The notes beneath the pieces are model-generated. The model saw nothing but the letters and a program-made list of their open reading frames with translations, was not told where the DNA came from and made no database searches. Made by a program: the position numbers and the translations under genes. From CAWFQB01 sp965277875 (lineage in GTDB: Bacteria > Armatimonadota > Chthonomonadetes > Chthonomonadales > Chthonomonadaceae): a stretch of DNA of 64,000 nt. The first letter of the stretch is position 1. The number at the start of each line of letters is the position of its first letter. Positions 39,792 through 47,999 of the stretch are shown here, piece by piece. The DNA lies in the NCBI GenBank assembly GCA_965277875.1, contig CBDIDV010000002.1:4836001-4900000 (forward strand). Reading direction: 5' to 3'.

Positions 39792-41612
39792 CTACGGCGC
39801 TGACGTAATGGGCGGCAGGCTTTCCGCCATGTCCCAGATTTGTACGCCCTCGAAATCCAGCAGCAGCAGCCTGCGGCCTGCGGGCGCGAACAGAGGCCGG
39901 TTTTGTACGCCGTTCGTGCGCGTACCGGCCAGTTCCCGCGCCTCTTCTAGTTTCCAATCGGTCGTGTTCCAGATTATCAGGCCGGGCTTGTCGGTGGAAA
40001 TGTCGCCGCGCTGATCCGTATCCACGGCCAGCAGGGTTTTGCCGTCTCCACCAAAGGCGAGCGCGCTCAGGACGCCTGCCATGCCTTTGAGTTCGCGTAT
40101 CAGAACGCCGGTCTGCCCATCGCAGACCGCGACCGAGCCGGCGGAGCGCATCCAGACGTAGGATTTCCCGTCCGGCGACCACGCGGCGGGCAAAACCGAA
40201 AAGGGGCCGCTGACGTAAGGGATGCGAAAACGCTGTTTGCCGCTCGCGATGTCCCATAACACCATTTCCGTGGTTCCGGTCGTGACAAGCCGCGCGCCGT
40301 CCGGGGACAACGCTATCGCCTGCGTGTTGGGAGCCGACAGCGAGCAGAGTTTTGCTTCCTTCGCCGTGTCCCAGATGTCAACCGTCACCGCGCCGCTGAA
40401 CACGGCAATGCGCCCGCCATCTAAAGACAAAGTAAAGGCGCGAATGTTGGCATCCGCTTTCACTATAGGCCGCATCTGTCCGTTCGCCGCATCCCACAGC
40501 AATATGTCGCCCATTTCGTCCGCGCCCGCTAATGTGCGGCCGTCGCCCGCAAATTCCAGATGCGTGATCGGTACGCCCTGCCCGCTGAGAGTAAGCGTTT
40601 TTGCGCCGGTTGAGGTGTCGTAGAGAACAACGGTGTTCTCCCTTGTGGATGCAGCCAGCAGCCTGCCATCGGGAGCGAGGGCCAGGACGCGGCGAGAACC
40701 GTCCGCTTCCCAGTGGATGCGGGTGGGCAGCGGCGAATTGGAGAGCGGGCGGGCAGGCGGCGTGACCGCTTTGCGCGCGCCCTCGCTGACCGCCTCGACT
40801 AAAATCATCGCGCCCTCCGGGGCGGGCGCTTTGTCATTTACGGTGACAGGGGAGTTGACGCTGCCGGACGCGGGCAGTTTGCCGGACGTGGGCGGCTTGC
40901 CGGGAGAGGGCGGGGACGGTTTCGCGCTCCCTGCCCCGAAGGATTTAGGAAACGCGACAGCCGGCGCATGTACTTTAGCGCGTTCCGCCCTGAGCAGCGC
41001 CTTTGCCGCCGCCGCGCCGCCAACGTCGTCAGGCGGCAGAACGGCTGTGATGCGGTGTATGAGGCTGTCCGCGCCCACGTACCAGCGCAGCACGACATCA
41101 TGGCCGGGCGGGTCGCCCGCAAAGCGGCGCAGGGGCCGTATCACCTCCACGACATCATACGTTACGCCGCCCACCGTTTCCCTGCCCGCATAATGCGCGG
41201 TCGGATTGTCAAGCGGCTTTTCAGCGGGCGCGAATGGGTTGTCGCGGCGCGGCAAAAAGTCGAGCGTGCCGGACAGCAGATCCCCCACTTCACGCGGCAG
41301 ATCGCCCTGCTGCGTGGATTCGAGATCGCGCCACCCGCTTCCGCTCTGGGATATATAGGCGTGACGCTTGCGGGTCAGAGACGCGTCGCCAAGCCGATAC
41401 GTGACCGTGTAATCACAGACGGCGGGCTGCATCGCGATTACCTGCTCCAAAACGCGCCGCGCCAGCGCCTGTCCGGCCTCATCGGCCCGCGCCTGACTGC
41501 CCGCAAACACCAGCGGCAGCAGGGACGTTCCGGCCAGCCGCCGCCAATGCGGGAACAGCGGACGCTTAATTCCTACTTTAGGCGCGCTTTTACTTACGCT
41601 CGTATGCTGCAT
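39792..41612 (-). CDS. Exported LolA-like/WD40 protein (first gene of the operon)
   Basis: 606 residues. A signal peptide ends near SQARADE (residue 43). The LolA/DUF2092-like domain (about 46-200) has VCDYTVTYRLGDASLT, GRETVGGVTYDVVEV (143-157) and RWYVGADSLIHRI (176-188), the pattern of exported lipoprotein-carrier-like proteins with a convex beta sheet. A Pro/Ser/Ala-rich linker (about 200-290) leads to a WD40 propeller from about 310 (LAPDGRLLAASTRENTVVLYD, split: LAPDGRLLAAS, TVVLYDTSTG; ALSPDGARLVTTG; VLWDIASGK). It is the first of four genes read toward 34706. The 341-base gap upstream (41613-41953) has no clear promoter; a 63-codon frame there (41590-41781) overlaps this start and is not convincing. 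Confidence 0.78.
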   Translation of the reverse strand: MQHTSVSKSAPKVGIKRPLFPHWRRLAGTSLLPLVFAGSQARADEAGQALARRVLEQVIAMQPAVCDYTVTYRLGDASLTRKRHAYISQSGSGWRDLESTQQGDLPREVGDLLSGTLDFLPRRDNPFAPAEKPLDNPTAHYAGRETVGGVTYDVVEVIRPLRRFAGDPPGHDVVLRWYVGADSLIHRITAVLPPDDVGGAAAAKALLRAERAKVHAPAVAFPKSFGAGSAKPSPPSPGKPPTSGKLPASGSVNSPVTVNDKAPAPEGAMILVEAVSEGARKAVTPPARPLSNSPLPTRIHWEADGSRRVLALAPDGRLLAASTRENTVVLYDTSTGAKTLTLSGQGVPITHLEFAGDGRTLAGADEMGDILLWDAANGQMRPIVKADANIRAFTLSLDGGRIAVFSGAVTVDIWDTAKEAKLCSLSAPNTQAIALSPDGARLVTTGTTEMVLWDIASGKQRFRIPYVSGPFSVLPAAWSPDGKSYVWMRSAGSVAVCDGQTGVLIRELKGMAGVLSALAFGGDGKTLLAVDTDQRGDISTDKPGLIIWNTTDWKLEEARELAGTRTNGVQNRPLFAPAGRRLLLLDFEGVQIWDMAESLPPITSAP

Positions 41613-41953
41613 CGTCGTCCTGCCGCCTTTCCACGCCCGATCCGCAAGGCGCTGCGCTTCCAGATGTGCAAATCATCCGTGTTTTAATCTCTCTCGCGTT
41701 TTGCAGTTCGACAACAAGACGCCGAATCCTCTTTATGGCTGCTTCTTTATGCCTGTCCACGGTTTTGCGCCGCCATGTCACAGCCCCCGCACAACTCCCG
41801 ACAATGCAACAATGCCTCGGTGAAGGAAAAACACGCGCCGCAGACGAATACCCAACCTGTTCCGCACAATTTTTGTTTTATGCGCCTGCCCTGCTCCCAT
41901 GCAGCTAATGACGTGGCGAGCGGCGCGCAAAAACGTACCCAAGCGAGGCTGAC

Positions 41954-42751
41954 GTGCTTTTTCTTTTCGGACAAAAAAGCGACTTTGAACTGATCGCCAA
42001 AACCAATACCGAATGCCCTCTGTGCCATAAGCGCGACGGCGGGCTGTACTGGTCGGCCAAGAAAGCCACCGTGTACTTTCTGCCCATCGCCACGCTGCAA
42101 AAAACATACGTGGTGGGCTGTCCGCACTGCAAGGAATACTGGAACATAGACCAGGATCTGGGCAAGCGGCTGCACGAGCAGATACAGGAGGGCGGCAAGG
42201 TATCGGCCCGTGAAACAAAAGAGATCGGCTCGCTTGCGGAAAGCGAGACCGCCCGCAGCCCGTCCGAAACGCGCGACGACTGGTTCAAGGCCGCGCACAA
42301 GGGCGACGCGGGCGCGTTGCAGGCCATGCTCAAGCGGGGCGTGGACGTTAATCAGCGCGACGGGTACGGCGAGCCAGCCCTGTTCATCACAATTGAAGAG
42401 GGCCATGACAAGGCCGCGCGCGTCCTGCTGGACAAGGGCGCGGACATCAACGGGCGCGACGGCACGTTCGGCAAAACGGCCCTGCTCAAAGCCATCGAGT
42501 CCGAGCAGCCCAAACTTGCCAAACTGCTCTTAGACAAACGCGCCGATGTGAACCTTGCCGACAAAAACGGCTGGACGCCCCTGCTGCGCGCCTGCGAGAT
42601 GGGCCAGTTGGAAACCGTTCAAAGCCTGCTCGCCCACGACGCCGACCTGAGCGCGCGCACCCCGAACGGCATGACGCCCACGATGCAGGCGTTCGTGCGC
42701 GGCCATTCCGACATCGTGGCCCTGCTGCGCGAAATGGGGGCCACGCATTAG
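41954..42751 (+). CDS. Zinc-ribbon protein with ankyrin repeats
   Basis: 265 residues from a GTG with GAGG upstream. The N-terminal 65 residues form a zinc ribbon, C21-x2-C24 (ECPLCHK) and C56-x2-C59 (GCPHCKEYW), starting with the hydrophobic MLFLFG. A charged linker (about 70-105) is followed by about five ankyrin repeats (TRDDWFKAAHKGDAGALQAM, ALFITIEEGHDKAARVLLDK, TALLKAIESEQPKLAKLLLD, WTPLLRACEMGQLETVQSLL, TPTMQAFVRGHSDIVALLRE). No signal peptide, so it is cytoplasmic and likely binds another protein. Partner unknown. Confidence 0.82.
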   Translation: MLFLFGQKSDFELIAKTNTECPLCHKRDGGLYWSAKKATVYFLPIATLQKTYVVGCPHCKEYWNIDQDLGKRLHEQIQEGGKVSARETKEIGSLAESETARSPSETRDDWFKAAHKGDAGALQAMLKRGVDVNQRDGYGEPALFITIEEGHDKAARVLLDKGADINGRDGTFGKTALLKAIESEQPKLAKLLLDKRADVNLADKNGWTPLLRACEMGQLETVQSLLAHDADLSARTPNGMTPTMQAFVRGHSDIVALLREMGATH

Positions 42752-42835
42752 GAAGAGGGAAGAGGGGAAGAAGAGGAGAAGAGGAGAAGAGGCTTAGAGG
42801 AGACAGGGGGACGGGATGAGGAAGGGTCAGGGGAC
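42752..42835 (+). repeat. Polypurine tract
   Basis: Immediately after the ankyrin gene the plus strand is almost pure A/G (GGAAGAGGGAAGAGGGGAAG and related GAAGAGGAGAAGAGG repeats), with very few pyrimidines over about 60 bases. It has partial mirror symmetry, so it could form a triplex. It also supplies many Shine-Dalgarno-like sequences for the next gene. Confidence 0.6.
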
Positions 42836-43268
42836 GGCGCGGATCAGCAGTACCGTGGCGGTCAGCGGGGATGTGGAGGGCGCAAAGAAGCAGGCGGCGG
42901 AAGGCGAAGACACAAACGGCAGGGACGAGCGAAACGCAGGTGTTGACGCGGAAAAGGCGGGACGCATGGCGCAGGCGCGGCTGCTCGACGACACGGCGGA
43001 ACGGCTGCGACAGGAGGGCGCGAAGAACAAGGACATGACCAAGCGACACACGCTGTTCGGCGCGGCGGCGGGTCTGGAAATCGCCGCCTGCGCCCTGCGC
43101 GACAACCTGCTCGCTACGCCCGACATGGACGCCGCCAAACTGCTGGCCCGCTATCGCGCCACGCGCATAGACTATCTCATCGAGAACGCGCCCGCCGCCC
43201 TGCCCCGCCGCCGCCCGCCCAAACTCAACGTGTCCAACGTCGTCAAAAGTAAGGGCAGCAAAAAGTAG
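42816..43268 (+). CDS. Small protein of unknown function
   Basis: 150 residues from an ATG within a purine-rich region; the ATG at 42966 (MAQARLLDDTAERL) is an alternative start. I recognise no family. Residues 1-50 are charged and low in complexity. From 51 there is a helical core (ARLLDDTAERLRQEGAKNKD, GAAAGLEIAACALRDNLL, AAKLLARYRATRIDYLIEN) and a basic Pro/Lys tail, as in nucleic-acid-associated or coiled-coil proteins. It ends 10 bases before the convergent methyltransferase gene. Confidence 0.45.
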   Translation: MRKGQGTARISSTVAVSGDVEGAKKQAAEGEDTNGRDERNAGVDAEKAGRMAQARLLDDTAERLRQEGAKNKDMTKRHTLFGAAAGLEIAACALRDNLLATPDMDAAKLLARYRATRIDYLIENAPAALPRRRPPKLNVSNVVKSKGSKK

Positions 43269-43277
43269 GGCAAGAGT

Positions 43278-44810
43278 TTACTTATAAGTTGTTTGCGGCG
43301 AGAATACAAGCAGACCCTGCCCGCTTGTTTGGGCTGTTCCCGTTTCTAATATCGTTCGCAGGGCTTCCTCGCGACCCAACGCGGCGGCGATTTGCTTTAT
43401 ATCCAGGCGGTTGAGAACATCTGCCGTGACCGGGCGCTTGCTGTCCGCAAAGATCATGGATTGCAGGCAGCGGCGCGTGATGTCGGCGCTGAATAGTTCG
43501 TGCAGCAAGCTCGCCTCGTCCTCGTTGTCGCGGCCTATAAAGTAGCAGGTGTCGTCCAGCAGAACGGGCCTGCCCTCGAACGGCGGCACGAGCGTAAACC
43601 GCGCCGATTTGTGCAGGCCCGAAATCGCCACTTTGTACGGCGCGAACGAGTACGGGCCGATCCCGAACAGGCAGTATTTTGGCTGCGCGCGATAGATGGA
43701 ACTTTTGCGCTGCGCGAACAAAGCATCATGGCGTGTCAGGTACTGCCAGGTTTTGGGCGCGGTATGGCGCAGGTTTTCCGTATCCTGGCCGACAGCAGCC
43801 TGCGTTATTATAATGCGTTTGGAGGGCGTGACATTGCCCTTTGCAATATCGCTCGCTTTCAGCAGGGGATAAACGCAGCTTTCCTCCACGTCTACCAAGT
43901 CCCCCAGGCCGTTACGCAGTTCGCCTCCGATGCAATCCAATTCCATTACTTTCGCCAGGTCGTGCTTGACGCCCGACCGCCAGCGGGTGTAGTTGACGCC
44001 GCAAAGATGTTTCAGCAGACGGTACGCGTCTGTATCGGAAACAAGTTCGCCGTCTTCCAGGCCGAAGCGAGACATGGGCTGTTCGCTGTCCAGCCCGTCG
44101 TACACTAGCGCACTCGTGTCGGACGCGCTGCCCGGCACGAACCGCGCATAGAACAGGCAGGCGTCTACGGCGGCCCCGAACCATTGCAGGGCGTCAATGC
44201 GGTACAACGCGCTCTCAGATGGCGTCATGCCGCGCTTCCAGCAGTATTCCAGCGCCTTGCGCGCTACGCCCGTTTTGCACAGCATCGCCAGGGTAAACGG
44301 CTGCTGCCGCGACGCCTGGGCCAGTTTGAGCAGCATCCATTCCGAAATATCGAAGTTGGCTTTGCCGGTTCGCGCGTTCAGGCCCGTCAGCCCTTTGATG
44401 TTGGCTTTTGCAGGCAGATTGTCCGCGCCCAGCGCGCCCAATGCCGCCGACGTTACCCACGGCGGATTGCCCAGGAACAAAAGCGGCGTTTCGATCTGAG
44501 AAACAAAATCGTCCCAGTCGAAGTCGAAGAAGTTCTGTTCGTGGAGGTCAGCAGATGTGTGAGGGTAGCGTTCACGCATAGTCTGCGCGGCGCGGGCGAT
44601 GTAGTCGGGGTTGATGTCGAAGCCATAAATTTTTACCTCTGCGCCCCACACGCGCGCCGCCGCATGGACGAAGCCGCCCGTTCCGCAGGCAGGCTCGACG
44701 ACAGCGCGCGGACACACGCCCCGCCGTTTCAGCAGGGCGCAGACGGCCTCGGCCAATGGCGGCGGCGTCTGAAAATCTCCGAACTCAACCTTGCGCCGCG
44801 CTTCACTCAT
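43278..44810 (-). CDS. Type II DNA N6-adenine methyltransferase
   Basis: 510 residues from the ATG at 44810, which overlaps the stop codon of the upstream nuclease gene (ATGA). Motif X-like FGDFQTPPPLAEAV is near residue 10, motif I VEPACGTGGFV near 40, the acidic GFDINPDYI follows, and the catalytic motif IV is GNPPWVT near 115. The I-then-IV order and NPPW mark a gamma-type N6-adenine enzyme. The long C-terminal half (about 250-510) would be the target recognition domain. With the upstream nuclease it forms an apparently complete R-M system. Target sequence unknown. Confidence 0.88.
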   Translation of the reverse strand: MSEARRKVEFGDFQTPPPLAEAVCALLKRRGVCPRAVVEPACGTGGFVHAAARVWGAEVKIYGFDINPDYIARAAQTMRERYPHTSADLHEQNFFDFDWDDFVSQIETPLLFLGNPPWVTSAALGALGADNLPAKANIKGLTGLNARTGKANFDISEWMLLKLAQASRQQPFTLAMLCKTGVARKALEYCWKRGMTPSESALYRIDALQWFGAAVDACLFYARFVPGSASDTSALVYDGLDSEQPMSRFGLEDGELVSDTDAYRLLKHLCGVNYTRWRSGVKHDLAKVMELDCIGGELRNGLGDLVDVEESCVYPLLKASDIAKGNVTPSKRIIITQAAVGQDTENLRHTAPKTWQYLTRHDALFAQRKSSIYRAQPKYCLFGIGPYSFAPYKVAISGLHKSARFTLVPPFEGRPVLLDDTCYFIGRDNEDEASLLHELFSADITRRCLQSMIFADSKRPVTADVLNRLDIKQIAAALGREEALRTILETGTAQTSGQGLLVFSPQTTYK

Positions 44811-45460
44811 TGTACTCGAATGATCCCTTCCATACGTCCTGCCTGCTCGATAGCGCGTCCATATTGCAGCCGCCATTGCAGCGCGTTAGAAATAGTCAAA
44901 CATCCCGGCAGCGGCGGGTTTTGTATTATCTCGCGGGCCAGCGCCGCCATTTGAATATCGTCCAGAGGCAGCATACGCTCGCTCAAAAATCCGACTACGT
45001 CGTCTTCATTCCCCGCGTTTTCGAGAATGCGCCGCAGCCCTGTCGTGGTTTGAAAATCCCCGGTGCGCTCGCTTTGCACAAAGATTACATGACGTACCTG
45101 CAGGGTCGCCGTAGTCGCCTCATCACGCTTCTCGTATACAAAAACAAGCAGCGCGTAACCCAGGCCATAAACCTTCTGCCGCGCGGATTTGAACGGGCAG
45201 GAGGATTGCGGCTGCCGGACACTAGTGGTCTTGATGTCTACGCCCAAATCGGGAAAGTCAATACCCAACGCCGAGTTGCCGGCCTGAAATGTGTAACGCT
45301 CCTGAAGATACTGCCGAAATTTTTGTTCCAGATATGTCCCTACCGCTTTGCCATCCGTGACGCCGTACAGAATGGGTTCCTGATGTTGGCTTTCCAAAGT
45401 TGCGAACAATGCCGCCTCTTGTATCAATGTTTCTATGGTGAGTGGCTGCTTGTTGTTCAT
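44807..45460 (-). CDS. Type II restriction endonuclease of the intact R-M operon
   Basis: 217 residues. The likely PD-(D/E)xK core is GIDFPDLGVDIKTTSVRQPQ (about 86-105), with the Asp and the DIK pair, followed by SSCPFKSARQ and the strand GYALLVFVYEK. This pattern is typical of small type II nucleases next to a methyltransferase; the frame is intact. Nuclease first, methyltransferase second, with a 4-base overlap, so expression is translationally coupled. No control gene and no Shine-Dalgarno are visible at the start. Confidence 0.75.
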   Translation of the reverse strand: MNNKQPLTIETLIQEAALFATLESQHQEPILYGVTDGKAVGTYLEQKFRQYLQERYTFQAGNSALGIDFPDLGVDIKTTSVRQPQSSCPFKSARQKVYGLGYALLVFVYEKRDEATTATLQVRHVIFVQSERTGDFQTTTGLRRILENAGNEDDVVGFLSERMLPLDDIQMAALAREIIQNPPLPGCLTISNALQWRLQYGRAIEQAGRMEGIIRVQ

Positions 45461-45632
45461 AACGGGTGTTTTTAGCGTAAGATAGAATGCGGGGCGATTC
45501 CAAAACGGCAGGTTATTCGTTCACCACAACTAGAGAACACTCCTGCTTAAATCATGGCAGAACATCAGAGCTTTTGTGAGCGGCTTTGAAACTGTGAAGT
45601 GGTATGCCTGTTCCGTTTTTGTTACGTGTATG

Positions 45633-45656
45633 TGAACCTTTCGCGTATTTCGCGTA
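45633..45656 (+). promoter_or_regulatory. Possible ECF-type promoter for the sigma/anti-sigma operon
   Basis: TGAACC (45633-45638) and CGTA (45653-45656) resemble ECF -35 and -10 elements, but the 14-base spacer is short compared with the usual 16-17. If real, the operon is autoregulated. Confidence 0.25.
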
Positions 45657-45763
45657 CCTGAAGAGGGACGCATATATAGAAGGCACACACGAGCCTAGGG
45701 AAACGCAAGATACGACGAGCGCGGCAGGGGCTGACTACGAAAGCGGGCGGGCCGGAACAACGT

Positions 45764-46411
45764 ATGGGCGACGATAAACAACTGGTGCGGCGCTGGCAGG
45801 CGGGCGAGCGGCAGGCGTTCGAGGAGTTCGTGGACACGTATGGGGCGCGCGTCCACCGCCTCGTGCGCCGCTACGTCGTGAACCCCTCCGACGCCGAGGA
45901 CGTGACGCAGGAGGTGTTCTGCGACCTGCATCGAAGCATCAGCAGCTTCAAAGGGCAGTCGGCTCTATCTACGTGGGTGTACCGGGTCACGGTCAACCAC
46001 TGCCTGCGCCATATCGAGCGGCGCAAGGGCGATAATCTTCCGCTTGACGAGCAGGTTCTGCCGGACGCCGACTGGCACAGCGACCCGTCGCGCGCCTACT
46101 CCAAACAGGAACTATCGGATCAATTGCAGCACGCGCTGCACCAACTGTCGCCCGGTCATGCCAATGTCGTCGTGCTGTGCGAACTGCACGGCCTGTCGTA
46201 TCAGGAATGCTCGCAAATCTTGAATATCCCGGTCGGCACGGTCAAATCGCGCATGTTCACGGCGTTCCGGCGATTGCGCGACCTGCTGAGCGGTTATGTG
46301 GAGGGCGGCGACGATCTGCCCGAAGACCCAGGCGACGCGAAACCGGCCAAAATGCGCGCGCGCGGCACACAGCGCAGTCCGGCCACGTCGGGCGGGAAGG
46401 CGAGCGGATGA
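45764..46411 (+). CDS. ECF RNA polymerase sigma factor
   Basis: 215 residues. Region 2 is visible at RQAFEEFVDTYGARVHRLVR and DAEDVTQEVFCDLHRS (about 45-60), with the core-binding and -10-recognition helices. Region 4 is LSPGHANVVVLCELHGLSYQ followed by ECSQILNIPVGTVKSRMFTA (about 148-168), the -35-recognition helix-turn-helix. A basic tail of about 30 residues follows. No sigma-1.1 or region 3, so it is an ECF sigma factor. The stop codon overlaps the start of the zinc-finger anti-sigma gene. Confidence 0.93.
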   Translation: MGDDKQLVRRWQAGERQAFEEFVDTYGARVHRLVRRYVVNPSDAEDVTQEVFCDLHRSISSFKGQSALSTWVYRVTVNHCLRHIERRKGDNLPLDEQVLPDADWHSDPSRAYSKQELSDQLQHALHQLSPGHANVVVLCELHGLSYQECSQILNIPVGTVKSRMFTAFRRLRDLLSGYVEGGDDLPEDPGDAKPAKMRARGTQRSPATSGGKASG

Positions 46412-47952
46412 TGCGGCCTGACGATCAAGAAAAACAACAAGAAGAAAAACAACAAGAACAAAATGAGGTGTGCGAACGCCTGCGCCCCGAACTGAAAGCG
46501 TATGTGGACGGGCAGGCGGGTTGGTGGCAGCGGCAAAGCATCGGCAGGCATCTCACGAAGTGCGCCGACTGCCGCGAGGAGACAGCGGCCATGCGGGCAT
46601 TCAGCGCAAAGTGGCGGCGCGCAGACGACGAAGTTCTTGATCCGAATCTGCGGGCCAGGATTTTGGCCGCTGTTCCCGACACGCCGCCCGTCCTGACAAG
46701 GGTTAGTGCGCCGTCACGCCTACGTCCTCGCTCTCTGGCGCTGGCCGGGGCCGGAGCGTCTGCCGTGATCGTCGCCGCCCTGCTTTTTCCGCAGTGGCAG
46801 CGCAGCGCGCGTGTTGGGTCGGAAGACGCGGCAACAATGTCCCTGCATTCGACCAGTTCCGTCACGAGCGCGGCCAGCCCCGCCACGGCACACGAAGCGG
46901 CGCAGACAATGGACGGCGCGGCGGCAAAACTCGCGGACCCGACTGCCCCTGAGCGCAATGTCGCCGCATCTGCCGCCCTGCCGCCCAAAACGAAGGAAAC
47001 GCAGATAGCGGACGTGCGGCAGTATGGCATGGATAAAAACGGCGGGGCGAACGCTGCCGATGAAACATCGGGGGCTGGGGGAAACGGCAGTGTGTCGCCC
47101 AATGCGGCGGGCGCGGGCGCTGCAGTGCCCGCGCCGTCCAGCGCCGCCGTGTCAGCGAAAAGCGCTGTCCTGCCTACGACAGCCGCGCCGTCTCTCGGTG
47201 GCAGCGCAAACGTGCCGCCTGCGTCGGGTACTGCCGCCGCCGCAAATGGTACAGCCCGTGACACTTCACCTACCGATAACAAAGCGAACAGCGACAGCAA
47301 GGCGGACAAGCCTTCTGTCAATAGCACGTTCGACAAAAGCAAGTCGGAAACTTACACGGCAGCAACGAAGCCTGCCGCGGACGCGAACGACCACGCTAAA
47401 AACGCTCTCCCGCAGGAAGCACACGAAACGCCTCAAACGGACACGGCGGCAATGGCGCACAGGGCGGGACATGCAATGGCTCCGGGCGGCGAAGTGACGC
47501 CCGCCAAGTCTCGGCCCACTACGCCCCGTTTCGTCCCGATGCCGTCGCCCACCTCGCCTGTATACGGCAGGGCCATGACACCTGCTAATGCCTCTGATGT
47601 GCTGCTGAAAATCTCCGTCGTACACATCGAGATGTCTACGGCGAGCATCGAGCGCGATATTCGCGCCGCAGGCGGAAGTGTCGTCACTAGCGCGACGCAG
47701 ACCGATGCCGACGGCACAAAATCCGCGACGCTCCTGCTGAAAGCGCCTGCCGCAAGCCTGAACGCGTTTCTGGCACACGCCGAGCAAACGGGAACCACGC
47801 TTCTCAGAAACGTTCCGCCTGTACTTCCCAAAGCTGCGACTGCCGGCGCTGCGAAACGCAGAACAAACACCCCGGTCCCCAAAGAGGGCCGGGGGCAGAA
47901 AGCCTATAGGAATGTCACCATCCGACTGCTGAACCGCAAAGCGACGCCGTAG
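46408..47952 (+). CDS. Membrane anti-sigma factor with zinc finger and DUF4349-like C-terminus
   Basis: 514 residues. The ATG at 46408 overlaps the TGA of the sigma gene. A Gln/Glu-rich start leads to the ZAS zinc finger, with His and two Cys in HLTKCADC (about residues 48-55). One membrane helix (about 110-130, SLALAGAGASAVIVAALLFP) is followed by a long low-complexity Ala/Thr/Ser/Pro-rich stretch (about 140-390), predicted to span the periplasm. The C-terminal domain (about 390-490, VLLKISVVHIEMSTASIERD, then AAGGSVVTSATQTDADG) resembles DUF4349/extracellular sensing domains. It should hold the sigma factor until a signal outside is sensed. Confidence 0.82.
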   Translation: MMRPDDQEKQQEEKQQEQNEVCERLRPELKAYVDGQAGWWQRQSIGRHLTKCADCREETAAMRAFSAKWRRADDEVLDPNLRARILAAVPDTPPVLTRVSAPSRLRPRSLALAGAGASAVIVAALLFPQWQRSARVGSEDAATMSLHSTSSVTSAASPATAHEAAQTMDGAAAKLADPTAPERNVAASAALPPKTKETQIADVRQYGMDKNGGANAADETSGAGGNGSVSPNAAGAGAAVPAPSSAAVSAKSAVLPTTAAPSLGGSANVPPASGTAAAANGTARDTSPTDNKANSDSKADKPSVNSTFDKSKSETYTAATKPAADANDHAKNALPQEAHETPQTDTAAMAHRAGHAMAPGGEVTPAKSRPTTPRFVPMPSPTSPVYGRAMTPANASDVLLKISVVHIEMSTASIERDIRAAGGSVVTSATQTDADGTKSATLLLKAPAASLNAFLAHAEQTGTTLLRNVPPVLPKAATAGAAKRRTNTPVPKEGRGQKAYRNVTIRLLNRKATP

Positions 47953-47999
47953 GGACATGACGACGCTAAGAACGCCTGCGAATAGTTGCTGTAGATGTA

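Noticed and set aside
41590..41781. A 63-codon basic frame overlapping the start of the first WD40 gene
   Set aside because: No good Shine-Dalgarno, a 23-base overlap with a well-supported signal peptide and no family. A leader peptide cannot be excluded.
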